Assembly: GCF_029855045.1 (NCBI RefSeq)
Contig: NZ_CP123228.1
Coordinates: 3,720,001 to 3,784,000 of the forward strand
Direction of reading: 5' to 3'
Length of the DNA stretch: 64,000 bases
Source of the DNA: Piscinibacter sp. XHJ-5
GTDB taxonomy: Bacteria; Pseudomonadota; Gammaproteobacteria; Burkholderiales; Burkholderiaceae_C
Positions within the stretch are counted from its first letter, which is position 1; every line of letters starts with the position of its first letter. Under the pieces are notes generated by a model. The model made no database searches and was not told the DNA's origin. It saw only the letters and a list, made by a program, of their open reading frames with translations. Positions 1-9,052 of the stretch are shown in pieces. A program made the translations under genes and the position numbers.

Positions 1-1849
1 CGACCGCGTTGCGCCCGCCGGCCTTCGCCTTGTAGAGCGCCGCGTCTGCGCGTGCCAGCATCAGAGAGACGGAATCCGACGAGTCGATCACCTCCGAGAC
101 ACCAATACTGATCGTCAACCGCAACGGACCCGCCGAAGTCGCGACAGGCGTGCATTCGATGCCATCGCGCATTCGCTCGGCGATGTGCTCTGCCTGATCC
201 ACGGAAGCATCAGGCAGGAAGACGACGAACTCCTCTCCGCCCAGGCGTCCAAGCCGGTCGCGGCTGCGAAGACCCGCCGGGAGCGTGCGCGCAATGTGCC
301 GAAGCACTTCGTCGCCCACCGAGTGCCCGTGCGCATCGTTGACCTGCTTGAAGTGGTCCACGTCGATCATCAGGACGCTCAGCCGTCCACCGCGCGCGCG
401 GACGAGGTGCATCAGGCTTTCCGCATATGCGAAGACCGCGCGGCGATTGGGAAGCCCTGTCAGCTCGTCGGTGGAGGCCAGTGCGCCCAGCAACCTGGCC
501 TCTCGAACCTTCTTCACCGCATACGCCACGGCGACGAGAAGGAGCAGCACGAAGAGCGCGATCGCCGCGGCCTGAGTGCGGCGCAGGCGACGGTCCCGCT
601 CGTTGAGCCTCTTCAGCGCTTCCAGGGCCTCGATGTCCTGTGCGCGATTGAATTGCGCGCGCAGGCGTGCGGCCTGCTCGGACTTGCGCTGCTCCTGCAG
701 GCGGGCATCAATCTCCTTCCATTTCGCGAGCGATTCGTACGCTTCGCGCCAGCGGCCAAGCCCGCGCTGTGCAAGGGCATTGGCCTGCCACCAGTCACTG
801 CTCAGCACGTCTTCATTCAGCGAGAACACCTTGGCTTCGGTGCCTTGCAGAGCCGCCGCCGCTTCCGCCGCCCGGCCGACCGCCGCCAGCAATCGGGCGC
901 GCAGCAGCGTGCTTCGGACCACCTGCATGGGGTCGTCCTGGCCGGCGAGTATCTCGAGGGTTCGCTCGATGTGCCCGAGGCCCTCCCCGGGACGGTCCAG
1001 GCTCAGGAGCGTGGCGGCCAGCCCGTGCTCTGCATAGGCCTCGCCTGCCTTGTCGTTGGTGCGCCTGCACATGGACGCCGCCTCTCGAAACGCCACGAGG
1101 GCCTCGGGCCAACTGGCGCGGCTGTGATGAATTTGCCCGACTCCAAGCGCGTAGACGGCATCGTCCCACACGGCCCCTCTGGCGCGCGCATTCGTGCGCA
1201 GGTCCTGCAGCAGACGCAATGCCTCGTCGAAGTCGCCGACGCGCTTGTAGTGGTTGGCAAGGTGGCTGCGGCAGCGTTCGAGGTCGTGGCCGAATCCGCG
1301 CGATTTCAGCAACTCGCAGGCTTGGAGCAGCTCGTCCTGTCCCCGCAAGAAGGCGCCGCTGCGGGAATGGTGAACACCGCCTTCAAGGAGGGCCAATGCA
1401 CGGGCGTGGACCAGCGAGTCAGCGCTTGACTGGGCGAGCACTTCTGCGAGCTCGCGTTCACCGGCAGCCGTATTCCCGATGCCGATCTGCGCGCCCGCGT
1501 GGCAGGCGCGCAGCTTCAGCCAGGCCAGGAGGACCGGTTCCGTCGTGGGAGTGCCAGCGCTGCGGATGCCTGCGTGGGCGACATTCGATGCCTGCTTCTC
1601 ATCGATGTCCGTCAGAATTCGGCAATCGACCTCGTCCACGCCAAGGCGCAGATCGGGCTGCCCTGAGTGCATGGCTTCGTCGCGCAACGACTCCAAGGCC
1701 AAGCGTGCGCCATGAGGGTCGGCGCCAGCCAGCGTGCGAACCAGCTCCAGCCGCTGAGCGAAGGTTTCGGCTGCCAGCGCCGCCGGAAGAACCAAGGCTA
1801 GCGCCAGCGGCAGCGCCGCCCCGCGGAACAAGCAGGAAGACAGACTCAT
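1..1849 (-). CDS. Membrane-bound diguanylate cyclase with TPR-type sensor region (3' end cut by window edge)
   Basis: Predicted to make cyclic di-GMP from two GTP at the inner membrane. Seen: an N-terminal signal-like segment ending near LPAALAAE; a long helical region rich in TPR-like pairs (about residues 30-400); one hydrophobic segment (AIALFVLLLLVAVAYAV, near residue 430); then a GGDEF domain containing STDELTGLPNRR, an active site GGEEF (residues 537-541) and an upstream RSRD (528-531). RSRD lies exactly five residues before GGEEF, as expected for the inhibitory I-site, so product feedback is likely. The start is ATG at 1849-1847. About 616 codons are visible with no stop; the last part of the GGDEF domain runs off the left edge. 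The layout (periplasmic TPR, TM, GGDEF) matches a common betaproteobacterial cyclase class. The signal it senses is unknown. Confidence 0.88.
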   Translation of the reverse strand, partial: MSLSSCLFRGAALPLALALVLPAALAAETFAQRLELVRTLAGADPHGARLALESLRDEAMHSGQPDLRLGVDEVDCRILTDIDEKQASNVAHAGIRSAGTPTTEPVLLAWLKLRACHAGAQIGIGNTAAGERELAEVLAQSSADSLVHARALALLEGGVHHSRSGAFLRGQDELLQACELLKSRGFGHDLERCRSHLANHYKRVGDFDEALRLLQDLRTNARARGAVWDDAVYALGVGQIHHSRASWPEALVAFREAASMCRRTNDKAGEAYAEHGLAATLLSLDRPGEGLGHIERTLEILAGQDDPMQVVRSTLLRARLLAAVGRAAEAAAALQGTEAKVFSLNEDVLSSDWWQANALAQRGLGRWREAYESLAKWKEIDARLQEQRKSEQAARLRAQFNRAQDIEALEALKRLNERDRRLRRTQAAAIALFVLLLLVAVAYAVKKVREARLLGALASTDELTGLPNRRAVFAYAESLMHLVRARGGRLSVLMIDVDHFKQVNDAHGHSVGDEVLRHIARTLPAGLRSRDRLGRLGGEEFVVFLPDASVDQAEHIAERMRDGIECTPVATSAGPLRLTISIGVSEVIDSSDSVSLMLARADAALYKAKAGGRNAV

Positions 1850-2105
1850 TGCGAACGCCGGGCAGCAACCCTGTGCGCTCTATCGACGCGTTGCGGCCTG
1901 AGCGTAGGTCCCAATCGGCGGCCGGCGTGCACTCCTGCACGCCAGCGCGGCAGGCGCGCCTTTGCGACGTCCCGATGACGGGCTGAAGCGCGGCGACACG
2001 CTCAGGCCGCTCGATGAGATGGTCGAAGGCGCCGAGGGCAGCCTCGGCGCCGTCGCCGGCGGCGAGACGATCTGCTTGAACGGCACGGTGGCCACGTCTG
2101 CGGCG
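1850..2105. other. Gene-free leader region packed with strong inverted repeats
   Basis: No convincing gene on either strand. Three structures are seen: a perfect 13-bp inverted repeat (GCGGCCTGAGCGT at 1893-1905, complement at 1998-2010); inside it a perfect hairpin with an 8-bp stem and 4-nt loop (1924-1943); and just after it a perfect hairpin with a 10-bp stem and 4-nt loop (GGCGCCGAGG, 2028-2051). The segment lies upstream of the diguanylate cyclase, so it could be its structured 5' leader. It could equally be remnant sequence at the edge of the neighbouring decayed mutS copy. No known riboswitch class is recognised. Confidence 0.45.
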
Positions 2106-2342
2106 AACACGCGTCTCCAGTGGCCGCCAGGCCGGCCCGCGTTTGGAGCATGCGATCATCCACTGCCGCAGCGCCCTCCTCCACCGGGCGTCGAAGAGTG
2201 CAACACGACACGATGGACCCAAGCCAGTTCGACCCGCTCCGGCGCGCGACCGGAGCCGACCGATGAATCCCGAGGTGCACCAGACACCGAGCGGCGCAGG
2301 TGCTCCTGCCCATACGCCCATGATGCAGCAGTACCTGCACCT
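2106..2342 (+). repeat. Direct repeat, left copy: diverged duplicate of the mutS leader and first codons
   Basis: This segment aligns without any gap to 36031-36267. By hand count about 209 of the first 233 positions match (near 90%). The distance from the repeat edge to the ATG is 157 bases in both copies. Both copies carry the short upstream frame, the ribosome-binding hairpin and the first 25 mutS codons. Similarity stops abruptly after the codons for QQYL. The two copies have the same orientation and bracket the catabolic block. Confidence 0.9.
2213..2266 (+). other. Left copy of the short upstream frame of mutS (17 codons)
   Basis: ATG at 2213 opens a 17-codon frame, MDPSQFDPLRRATGADR, whose TGA overlaps the ATG of the mutS remnant (ATGA). 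The intact mutS copy has the equivalent [17 protein letters not shown]. Two of the differences are silent (Pro CCG/CCA, Thr ACC/ACG) and two change residues. Presumably non-functional here because the downstream gene is broken. Confidence 0.4.
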
Positions 2343-2346
2343 CTGA
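2263..2346 (+). pseudogene. Truncated mutS remnant (first ~25 codons)
   Basis: ATG at 2263 starts 27 codons that match the N-terminus of the intact MutS at 36188: MNPEVHQTP here against MKPEVHETP there, then HTPMMQQYL identical in both. The frame then runs into a TGA at 2344-2346, and no further mutS homology follows. The fragment ends before the mismatch-binding Phe-Tyr-Glu motif (residues 43-45 of the intact protein), so it cannot encode a working MutS. The upstream control region is preserved better than a random relic would be, which suggests a fairly recent event. Confidence 0.88.
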
Positions 2347-2593
2347 AAAGCAAACGCGTTCCCAGAAAACCTACGCCAGAAGCTACGCCGTAAAAGCCTG
2401 ACGCTTTGCCCGGCTCCTTGCCTTCAAGGTTCCCGGGATGGCGTCTCGAGGGCTGAGACATCCGAAAGGGATGCCCGGCGGTTCGGTATCCATTACTGTC
2501 CTTCGGCAAGCCAATTGGACCGCCCCGAAGCACTCGGTGGTGCCGATTGCTCTAGTTGTTCGCCTAGCGCGGCCGAACTCGAGTTGCAAGAGA
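2347..2593. other. Gene-free junction between the mutS remnant and the catabolic block
   Basis: No supported gene, tRNA, integrase or transposase remnant is seen. A small inverted repeat (AAAAGC / GCTTT near 2391-2405) and a 10-bp palindrome AACTCGAGTT (2576-2585) are the only symmetric elements noted. The segment is less GC-rich in its first part than the surrounding genes. It is where a recombination junction would be expected if the adjacent repeat marks an insertion. Confidence 0.5.
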
Positions 2594-3406
2594 TCACTCG
2601 TTCACCCACGCGTCGCTCGCCTTGCCGATCGAGTCCGCCAACCGCGTCAGCGCCGGTACGAACCTGGCATCGAGGTCCTTCATCGACACCGCGGCCTTTG
2701 GAAACACCATGTTCAGCGCCGCGAGCAGCCGTCCGCCGCTCAAGACCGGGACGGCGATCGCCGCGAAGTCTGCCTCGCGCGCCCACTCGCCGTCGTTGTA
2801 GGCATACCCGCGCTTGAGCGTGTCGGTCATGATCCGACGCACGGCGCGCTTGTCGCGCGCCAGTTCTCCCCACTGATCGCCGCGTCCGCCTAGCAGCTCC
2901 AACACGGCTTCTCGCTCGGCGTCGTCGCAGGCCGTCAGGTACGCACGCCCCACCGCCGTCACCAACATCGGCATCTTCTCTCCGATCATCGCGCGGTGCT
3001 GCGACAGCGCGCTCCAGCGATGGGTCGATTCGCGGACGACCATGAAGCCCGCCTCGGCAGTCGCAAGGTCGCACGGCCAGACGAGTTCGCGCACCGATGC
3101 ATGCATCATCGGCGTGGCCACCTGGGCGACCCAGGTTTCGTCCTCGAAGCCTTCGCTCAGGCGGCGCACCTCGAAGGTCAGGTAGTACTGGCCGTCGCGC
3201 TCGCCTTGCCGCACCAATCCTTGCAGGCGCAGCGTTTCGAGCAGCCGCTTGGTCGTGGTGCGGTCGATCGAACAGGCGCGGGCGAGCTCGGTGGTGGACC
3301 CGATGGCCCCCGGCAAGCGGTTCAGTGCCTTTAGCACCTCGAGGCCGCGGGTCAGGCCTCGCACCTCCTTGTACTGCCGCGTCGTCGCCTTCGGGCCGCT
3401 GCGCAT
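2594..3406 (-). CDS. mhpR: MhpR-like IclR-family transcriptional regulator of the mhp operon
   Basis: Likely activator of the divergent mhp genes, responding to 3-(3-hydroxyphenyl)propionate-type inducers. Seen: an N-terminal winged helix-turn-helix (VRGLTRGLEVL, then TELARACSIDRTTTKRLLETL, residues about 15-60) and a C-terminal IclR effector domain. The stretch with RESTHRWSALSQHRAM closely resembles E. coli MhpR as I remember it (RETTHRFSRLSFHRAM). At 270 residues it is close to the usual MhpR length. ATG at 3406 is chosen because AGGAGG lies four bases upstream; a TTG one codon earlier is too close to that site. The start faces mhpC across 126 bp containing a strong palindrome. Confidence 0.9.
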   Translation of the reverse strand: MRSGPKATTRQYKEVRGLTRGLEVLKALNRLPGAIGSTTELARACSIDRTTTKRLLETLRLQGLVRQGERDGQYYLTFEVRRLSEGFEDETWVAQVATPMMHASVRELVWPCDLATAEAGFMVVRESTHRWSALSQHRAMIGEKMPMLVTAVGRAYLTACDDAEREAVLELLGGRGDQWGELARDKRAVRRIMTDTLKRGYAYNDGEWAREADFAAIAVPVLSGGRLLAALNMVFPKAAVSMKDLDARFVPALTRLADSIGKASDAWVNE

Positions 3407-3441
3407 CAAGCCTCCTGAGCCGGGTTAACCCAGCGCCCAAC

Positions 3442-3456
3442 GTGCACCAGGTGCAC
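3442..3456. promoter_or_regulatory. Probable MhpR operator palindrome
   Basis: GTGCACC-A-GGTGCAC is a perfect 7-bp inverted repeat around one central base, placed between the divergent regulator and mhpC. It resembles, from memory, the palindrome bound by MhpR in E. coli, and a 15-bp palindrome is usual for IclR proteins. A second palindrome, GGGTTAACCC (3422-3431), lies nearer the regulator start and could serve autoregulation. No clear -35/-10 pair was assigned for mhpC. Confidence 0.65.
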
Positions 3457-3532
3457 GCAGTTTACGCATGGTCCCAGGTCGACGACAGTCCGTTCACGCC
3501 GCGCCGACCCCTTCCCTCAAGGACACACCCTC

Positions 3533-4423
3533 ATGACCGCAAGCAACCACACCAGCCTCTGGCAAGACCTCCGCAGCACCTCATTCGCGCAGGGCTGGTT
3601 CGACGCCAAGGGCACCCGTACCCGCTACCTGCACGCCGGCGACAAGTCGTTGCCGCCGTTGATCCTGCTGCACGGCGTCGGCGGTCATGCCGAAGCCTAT
3701 GCGCGCAACCTCGACGCACACGGCCGCCACTTCGACACGTGGTCGATCGACATGCTCGGCCACGGCTGGACCGACAAGCCGAACCACCCGTACGAGCTGC
3801 CGCACTACGTCGACCACATCCTGCGCTTCATGGACGCACAAGGCTGGGACAGGGCGCACATCAGCGGCGAATCGCTGGGCGGCTGGGTGGCGTCGTGGCT
3901 GGCCTCGCGGCACCCCGACCGCGTGAACCGCGTCGTGCTCAACACCGCCGGTGGCTCGCGCGCCGAACCCACCGTGATGGCACGCCTGAAGAGCATTTCC
4001 ACGCAAGCCGCCGAAGACCCGAGCTGGGACTTCATCAAGGCCCGTGTCGAATGGTTGATGAAGGACAAGAAGGACGCGACGGCCGACCTGATCGCCTGCC
4101 GCCAGGCCATCTATTCGCAGCCCGGATTCAAGCAGGCGATGGCCAACGCAATCGTGCTGCAGGACATGGACATCCGCACCCGCAACCTGATGCGCCCCGA
4201 GGACTACGCCCGCATCCAGGCGCCGACGCTGGTGCTGTGGACGTCCGACGACCCGACCGCCGACGTGGGCGAAGGCAAGCGCATTGCCGAGATGATCCCC
4301 GGCGCCCAGTTCGTCGTGATGGACGACTGCGGCCATTGGCCGCAATGGGAAGACGTGGCCACCTTCAACCGCCTTCACATCAACTTCCTGCTCGGCCGCG
4401 ACGCGTCGACGCCGGTGGCGTGA
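3533..4423 (+). CDS. mhpC: 2-hydroxy-6-oxonona-2,4-dienedioate hydrolase (meta-cleavage C-C hydrolase)
   Basis: Alpha/beta-hydrolase that splits the meta ring-cleavage product to 2-hydroxypenta-2,4-dienoate and succinate (or fumarate). Seen: the oxyanion region LLHGVGGHAEAY, nucleophile elbow GESLGG with Ser114, an acid region LWTSDDPTADV and the catalytic His in DDCGHWPQWE near the C-terminus. At 296 residues it fits the MhpC family (about 290). It is first in the operon here, whereas in E. coli the order is mhpABCDFE. It starts 26 bp before mhpA. Substrate assignment rests on the complete mhp set around it rather than on this protein alone. Confidence 0.9.
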   Translation: MTASNHTSLWQDLRSTSFAQGWFDAKGTRTRYLHAGDKSLPPLILLHGVGGHAEAYARNLDAHGRHFDTWSIDMLGHGWTDKPNHPYELPHYVDHILRFMDAQGWDRAHISGESLGGWVASWLASRHPDRVNRVVLNTAGGSRAEPTVMARLKSISTQAAEDPSWDFIKARVEWLMKDKKDATADLIACRQAIYSQPGFKQAMANAIVLQDMDIRTRNLMRPEDYARIQAPTLVLWTSDDPTADVGEGKRIAEMIPGAQFVVMDDCGHWPQWEDVATFNRLHINFLLGRDASTPVA

Positions 4424-4448
4424 GGCGCCTCGCCACCAGGAGACATTC

Positions 4449-6146
4449 ATGGCGACGACAAACAAAGCAATCGACTACGACGTGGTGATCGCCGGTGCCG
4501 GCCCGACGGGCCTGACGCTGGCCAACCACCTGGGCACGCTCGGCGTTCGCACGCTGGTGATCGAGAAGCTGCCGGCACTGATCGACTACCCGCGCGGCGT
4601 CGGCATCGACGACGAGGCGCTGCGCAGCTTCCAGGCCGTCGGCCTGGTCGACGCAGTACGGCGTCACACGGTGCCGAATCAGATCATGCGATTCGTCGAC
4701 AGACGTGGGCGCGTGCTGGCGGCCATCGCGCCAACAGCACAGCCGTTCGGCTGGCCGCGCCGCAGCGGCTTCATCCAGCCGCTGGTCGACCGCGAGTTGG
4801 CGATTGGCCTCGAGCGCTTTTCGCACGTCAGCCTGCAGTTGCAGCGCAGCGTCGCCGGCTTCACCGAGGTCGACGCCGGTGTAGAGGTGCAGGTGCAACC
4901 CGTCGATGCGACAGGAGAACCGGCGGGAGCGGTTCAGACCGTGACTTCACGTTATCTCGTCGGCTGCGACGGCGGGCGCAGCCCGGTGCGCATCGCCAGC
5001 GGCCTGTCGTTCGACGGCAAGAGCGAGTCGACCAAGTGGCTGGTCATCGACATCGCCGATGAACCGATCGGCACGCCGAACGTCCACTTCGTGCTCGACG
5101 ACGAGTTTCCGCATGTGGTGCTGGCGCTGCCGCACGGCGTGCTGCGTTATGAATTCATGGTGCCCGAAGGAGCCGACGAAGCGGCGTTCGAAAGCGACGC
5201 CAACGTGCACAAGCTGCTCGCACGCGTGCTGCCGCCCGAGGTCAAGCCGAACGTGATCCGGCGCCGCGTCTACATGCACCACGCGCGCATCGCGCCGACC
5301 TTCCGCATGGGCCGTGCGCTGCTCGCCGGTGACGCCGCGCACCTGATGCCGGTGTGGCAGGGCCAGGGGTTCAACACCGGCATCCGTGACGCGACCAACC
5401 TGGCGTGGAAACTGGCGCTCGTCATCAAAGGCCACGCCGGCGACGCGCTGCTCGACACCTACACCCAGGAGCGCCATGCCCATGCCGGCGCGATGATCGA
5501 CCTGTCGGTGCTGGTGGGCAAGATCTTCGTGCCGAGCAGCCCGCTGCTGCGCGCGTTGCGCAACGTCGTCGGGCCGTGGTTGTCGAAGCTGCCGAGCCTG
5601 CGGCAGTACATCGCGGAGATGCGCTTCAAGCCGATGCCGTTCTTCAGCGAAGGCGCCGTCGTTCACCGCGGCAAGGCGGACGCGAAGGGACTCGTCGGCA
5701 AGGTCTTCATGCAGCCGCGGGTGGCCGATGCAAGCGGCAAGCCGCATCGGCTGGACGACGTGATCGGCCTTCGCTTCGGGCTGCTGAGCTGGAGTGCGCG
5801 TGCCGACGCCTGGATCGACGCGGACGCGCGCCGCATCGTCGAGCAGCTCGATGCCTTGCCGGTCGTCGTTCGCCCCGACTGCCAGGCGCTCGATCGCGAT
5901 CCGCCGAGCGGCGGCGTGGTGTTGGCCGATGTCGACGGCGCGTTCAAGCGCTGGTTCGATGAAGCGCCGGGCGGCGTCGTGATCCTGCGTCCGGACCGCA
6001 TCGTTGCCGCGGTGTGCAAGCCTTGGGAGCTGAGCGACACACTGCGCACGCTGGCGCGGCGCATGTCCCTGGAAGCGCCGGTGCAGCAGGCGGAACCTGT
6101 GCATGTCGCAACGACAGCAACCGTCACGCTGAAGGTGGCCGCATGA
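4449..6146 (+). CDS. mhpA: 3-(3-hydroxyphenyl)propionate hydroxylase (FAD-dependent)
   Basis: Class A flavoprotein monooxygenase that hydroxylates 3-(3-hydroxyphenyl)propionate (and 3-hydroxycinnamate) to the 2,3-dihydroxy product using NADH and O2. Seen: the Rossmann FAD motif GAGPTG at residues 16-21, a CDGGRSPVR segment near residue 175 that matches the family DG motif, and the second FAD motif GDAAHLMPVWQGQGFNTGIRD. Then comes the C-terminal extension typical of the PheA/MhpA type. Its 565 residues match family length (about 550). The TGA overlaps the mhpB ATG by four bases (ATGA), so translation of the two is probably coupled. Confidence 0.92.
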   Translation: MATTNKAIDYDVVIAGAGPTGLTLANHLGTLGVRTLVIEKLPALIDYPRGVGIDDEALRSFQAVGLVDAVRRHTVPNQIMRFVDRRGRVLAAIAPTAQPFGWPRRSGFIQPLVDRELAIGLERFSHVSLQLQRSVAGFTEVDAGVEVQVQPVDATGEPAGAVQTVTSRYLVGCDGGRSPVRIASGLSFDGKSESTKWLVIDIADEPIGTPNVHFVLDDEFPHVVLALPHGVLRYEFMVPEGADEAAFESDANVHKLLARVLPPEVKPNVIRRRVYMHHARIAPTFRMGRALLAGDAAHLMPVWQGQGFNTGIRDATNLAWKLALVIKGHAGDALLDTYTQERHAHAGAMIDLSVLVGKIFVPSSPLLRALRNVVGPWLSKLPSLRQYIAEMRFKPMPFFSEGAVVHRGKADAKGLVGKVFMQPRVADASGKPHRLDDVIGLRFGLLSWSARADAWIDADARRIVEQLDALPVVVRPDCQALDRDPPSGGVVLADVDGAFKRWFDEAPGGVVILRPDRIVAAVCKPWELSDTLRTLARRMSLEAPVQQAEPVHVATTATVTLKVAA

Positions 6147-7123
6147 CAGCCGCGCGCGCCTTTCTCGGCATGTCGCACTCGCCGCTGCTGGGGCTCAACC
6201 CGATCGCACCGGCGGTGAACGACGAGCTGCAGTCGGCCATCGCCGCAGCCCGCTCGCAGGTGCTCGCCTTCGACCCCGAGCTCGTCGTGCTGATCGCACC
6301 CGATCACTACAACGGGTTCTTCAACGAGCTGATGCCGCCGTTCTGCATCGGCACCCAGGCGACGTCGGTAGGCGACTACCTGACGCCCGCCGGCGCGCTG
6401 AACGTCGAGGGCGAGGCGGCGCTGGCATTGGCGACTCACCTCATGGACGCCGACTTCGACATCGCGGTCTCGCGCCGCATGCAGGTCGACCACGGCTTTG
6501 CGCAGTCGCTTCAGCTGCTGTGGGGTGGCTTGGCCACACCGCCCGTCGTGCCGATCTTCGTCAATGCAGTCGCGCAACCGGGCATCCCGCGCCTGCGCCG
6601 CTGCCGCCACCTCGGCGAGGCGATCGGGCGCTTTCTCGACGGCTGCCCGAAGCGCACCCTCTTGCTCGGTTCTGGCGGCCTGTCGCACGAACCGCCTGTG
6701 CCCACGCTCGACCACCCCGACGCCGCGGTGCGCGAGCGAATCACCGCCAAACGCGAGTCGAGCGCTGCCGAGCGCGAGGCGAAGATGCAGCGCGTCAAGG
6801 CCGCCGGCATGGCCTTGGCTGCCGGCAATACATCCATGAAGCCGCTCAACCCCGAGTGGGACCGGCGCTGGATGGACGCCCTCGCCAGCGGCGAGCTCCA
6901 TGCGCTCACCGGCATCAGCGAAGACAGCATCGAGCAAGACGCCGGGCTCTCGGCGCACGAGTCGAAGTCGTGGCTGATTGCTCGCGCCGCACTGCCCGCA
7001 CACGCGGCACTTCCCTGCCCGCTGCACTACTACCGCGCGATTCCCGAGCTGATCGCAGGCTACGGCCTGATGTTCATGCACGCCGCCGCGGCGCCCTTTT
7101 CGATAGGACACCACGAACCATGA
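6143..7123 (+). CDS. mhpB: 2,3-dihydroxyphenylpropionate 1,2-dioxygenase (extradiol, LigB superfamily)
   Basis: Fe(II) extradiol dioxygenase opening the ring of 2,3-dihydroxyphenylpropionate. Seen: His12 in GMSHSPLLG, a His in [10 protein letters not shown], the catalytic-base region [11 protein letters not shown] (His117) and [12 protein letters not shown]. These are the conserved histidine blocks of MhpB/CarB proteins. The chosen ATG (6143) overlaps the mhpA stop and gives 326 residues, close to E. coli MhpB (314). An upstream in-frame extension exists but lies inside mhpA and is not used. After this gene 109 bp separate it from mhpD. Confidence 0.92.
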   Translation: MTAARAFLGMSHSPLLGLNPIAPAVNDELQSAIAAARSQVLAFDPELVVLIAPDHYNGFFNELMPPFCIGTQATSVGDYLTPAGALNVEGEAALALATHLMDADFDIAVSRRMQVDHGFAQSLQLLWGGLATPPVVPIFVNAVAQPGIPRLRRCRHLGEAIGRFLDGCPKRTLLLGSGGLSHEPPVPTLDHPDAAVRERITAKRESSAAEREAKMQRVKAAGMALAAGNTSMKPLNPEWDRRWMDALASGELHALTGISEDSIEQDAGLSAHESKSWLIARAALPAHAALPCPLHYYRAIPELIAGYGLMFMHAAAAPFSIGHHEP

Positions 7124-7200
7124 GCCAGCCTGTTCCCACCTCCTTTTGCGGGCCGAGCGCCGGGCCGCTCCCAAGCCGGCCCGCATCCCCCCGGGGGATC

Positions 7201-7220
7201 GGCCGATGTACCCATCGGCC
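7201..7220 (+). promoter_or_regulatory. Perfect hairpin just upstream of the mhpD ribosome-binding site
   Basis: GGCCGATG-TACC-CATCGGCC forms a perfect 8-bp stem with a 4-nt loop, followed directly by GAGGGG and the mhpD ATG at 7233. The 109-bp mhpB-mhpD gap is also rich in C and G runs, like intergenic repeats common in this bacterial group. The hairpin could stabilise a processed mhpD-bug-mhpF-mhpE transcript or act as a partial terminator. No T-run follows it. Confidence 0.5.
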
Positions 7221-7232
7221 GAGGGGCCTGAC

Positions 7233-8018
7233 ATGACCACCGAACAGATCAATGCCTGGGCCGAGCGGCTGCGCCGCGCCGAAGCGCAGCGCGAACCCAT
7301 CGCGCCGCTGCGCGACGAGATGCCCGCCGATGGCGAAACCGCCTATGCCGTGCAGCAAGCCAACGTCGCGTTCTGGCAGGCGCAAGGGCGCCGCGTCATC
7401 GGTCGCAAGATCGGCCTCACGTCGCTGGCTGTGCAGAAACAGCTCGGCGTGGATCAGCCCGACTTCGGCACGCTGTTCGCCGACATGGTCTACGGCGACG
7501 ACGAGGACGTGCCGTTGTTGCGCACGCTGCAGCCCAAGGTCGAGGCCGAAGTCGCGCTCGTGCTCGAGCGCGACCTCGACCGAACCGACGCCACGCTCGT
7601 CGACGTGATCAACGCCACCGCCTACGTGCTGCCCGCCATCGAAATCGTCGGCAGCCGCATCGCCGACTGGAACATCCGCCTCGTCGACACCGTGGCCGAC
7701 AACGCATCGAGTGGCCTCGTGGTGCTGGGCGCCGTGCCGACGCGGCTGAATGGCCTGGACCTCAAGCTCGCCGAGATGGTGATGGAGCGCGAAGGGCAGC
7801 AGGTGTCGACCGGCAATGGCGCCGCTTGTCTCGGCCACCCGCTCAACGCCGCCGTCTGGCTGGCTCGCAAGATGGCCTCTCTCGGCCAGCCCTTGCGCGC
7901 CGGCGACCTGGTGCTCACCGGCGCGCTGGGGCCCATGGTGCCGGTGAACCCCGGCGACTGCTTCGAGGCGCGCATCGGCGGTGTCGGCACCGTGCGCGCC
8001 CGCTTCTCGCCGGCGTGA
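7233..8018 (+). CDS. mhpD: 2-keto-4-pentenoate hydratase
   Basis: Hydrates 2-hydroxypenta-2,4-dienoate to 4-hydroxy-2-oxovalerate. Seen: [31 protein letters not shown], then [11 protein letters not shown] and [14 protein letters not shown] holding the metal-binding acidic residues. The C-terminal block [17 protein letters not shown] is nearly identical to E. coli MhpD as remembered. ATG at 7233 (GAGGGG six bases upstream) gives 261 residues, matching the family. An in-frame ATG at 7206 lies inside the hairpin and is less likely. The gene feeds directly into the mhpE/mhpF step. Confidence 0.93.
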   Translation: MTTEQINAWAERLRRAEAQREPIAPLRDEMPADGETAYAVQQANVAFWQAQGRRVIGRKIGLTSLAVQKQLGVDQPDFGTLFADMVYGDDEDVPLLRTLQPKVEAEVALVLERDLDRTDATLVDVINATAYVLPAIEIVGSRIADWNIRLVDTVADNASSGLVVLGAVPTRLNGLDLKLAEMVMEREGQQVSTGNGAACLGHPLNAAVWLARKMASLGQPLRAGDLVLTGALGPMVPVNPGDCFEARIGGVGTVRARFSPA

Positions 8019-8064
8019 CGCCCAACGCAGTCCCTCTCAATCCTTGATTCAAGAAAGCCAGCCC

Positions 8065-9042
8065 ATGACCACCCGTCGACAACTGCTCGGCGCCCTCGCC
8101 GCATCGCTTGCCCTCGCCTTCGCCGCGCCTGCGTCCGCCCAGACCTTTCCATCGAAGACCATCACCATCGTCGTTCCGTTCCCTCCCGGCGGCGTGACCG
8201 ACCAGATCGCCCGCGTGCTCGGCCAGAAGTTGCAGGACGACCTGGGCAAGACCGTCGTCATCGACAACAAGCCCGGCGCCGGCGGCCAGATCGCCGCCGC
8301 GCAGGTGAAGCAGGCCGACGCCGACGGCCACACGCTGTTCATCGCCGCGACCGAAATGTTCGCCATCAACCCCGGCCTGTTCCGCAAGTTCTCCTACGAT
8401 CCGGTGAAGGACTTCGCACCCGTCACCACGCTGATCTCGTCCCCGCTGGTGCTGGTGGTGCCGAAGAACAGCCTGGCGAATTCGGTGCAGGACCTGGTGC
8501 AGCAAGCCAGGAACAAGCCGGGCGGCCTGACGTTCGCGTCGCAAGGCATCGGGTCCATCGGCCACCTGCTCGGCGAACTGTTCCACGCCAAGACAGGCGG
8601 CCAGTTCAGCCACGTCGCCTACAAGGGTTCGGCCCCTGCGCTGCAGGACGTGATGAGCGCGCAGGTCGACTTCATGTTCGACCCCGTCATCACCACCTCG
8701 CCGCTGATCGCCGGCGGCAAGCTCAAGCCCCTTGGGCTGGCCGCAGCGCGCCGCGCTGCGCAGCTGCCGGAGGTGCGCACCCTTGCCGAGCTGGGCACCC
8801 CGGGCGTCGACGCCAGCGTGTGGTTCGGCGCAGTCGTCAAGGCCGGCACGCCCGAGCCGGTGATCGCCAGGCTGAACCAGGCGCTCGTCAAGGCACTGAA
8901 GAGCCCCGACGTGGTCAAGCGGTTCGCCGACCAGGGCCTGCAGACCATTCCGTCGACGCCACAGCAGTTCGGCGTCTTCATGAAGGACGAGATCGGCCGA
9001 TGGGGCCCGCTGGTCAAGGCCAGCGGCGCGTCGGTGGATTGA
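8065..9042 (+). CDS. Bug/TctC-family periplasmic solute-binding protein within the mhp operon
   Basis: Periplasmic receptor of the Bug family (tripartite tricarboxylate transporter receptors), probably binding an aromatic acid or related carboxylate. Seen: a signal peptide ending AAPASAQ (about residue 26), then [16 protein letters not shown] and DNKPGAGGQ, the two loops that contact carboxylates in this family. 325 residues. It is inserted between mhpD and mhpF, and no TctA/TctB membrane partner is present in the window. It takes the place of the mhpT permease of the E. coli operon, so an uptake or sensing role for the mhp substrate is inferred. The ligand itself cannot be read from sequence. 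Confidence 0.88.
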   Translation: MTTRRQLLGALAASLALAFAAPASAQTFPSKTITIVVPFPPGGVTDQIARVLGQKLQDDLGKTVVIDNKPGAGGQIAAAQVKQADADGHTLFIAATEMFAINPGLFRKFSYDPVKDFAPVTTLISSPLVLVVPKNSLANSVQDLVQQARNKPGGLTFASQGIGSIGHLLGELFHAKTGGQFSHVAYKGSAPALQDVMSAQVDFMFDPVITTSPLIAGGKLKPLGLAAARRAAQLPEVRTLAELGTPGVDASVWFGAVVKAGTPEPVIARLNQALVKALKSPDVVKRFADQGLQTIPSTPQQFGVFMKDEIGRWGPLVKASGASVD

Positions 9043-9052
9043 GGAGCACACC

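Noticed and set aside
185..1986. Long plus-strand frames opposite the diguanylate cyclase
   Set aside because: The minus strand carries a full signal peptide, TM segment, I-site and GGEEF motif; the plus-strand frames have no recognisable domain.
1962..2393. A 143-codon plus-strand frame across the mutS remnant
   Set aside because: It runs in a different frame from the mutS remnant and the leader peptide, and has no similarity to a known family.
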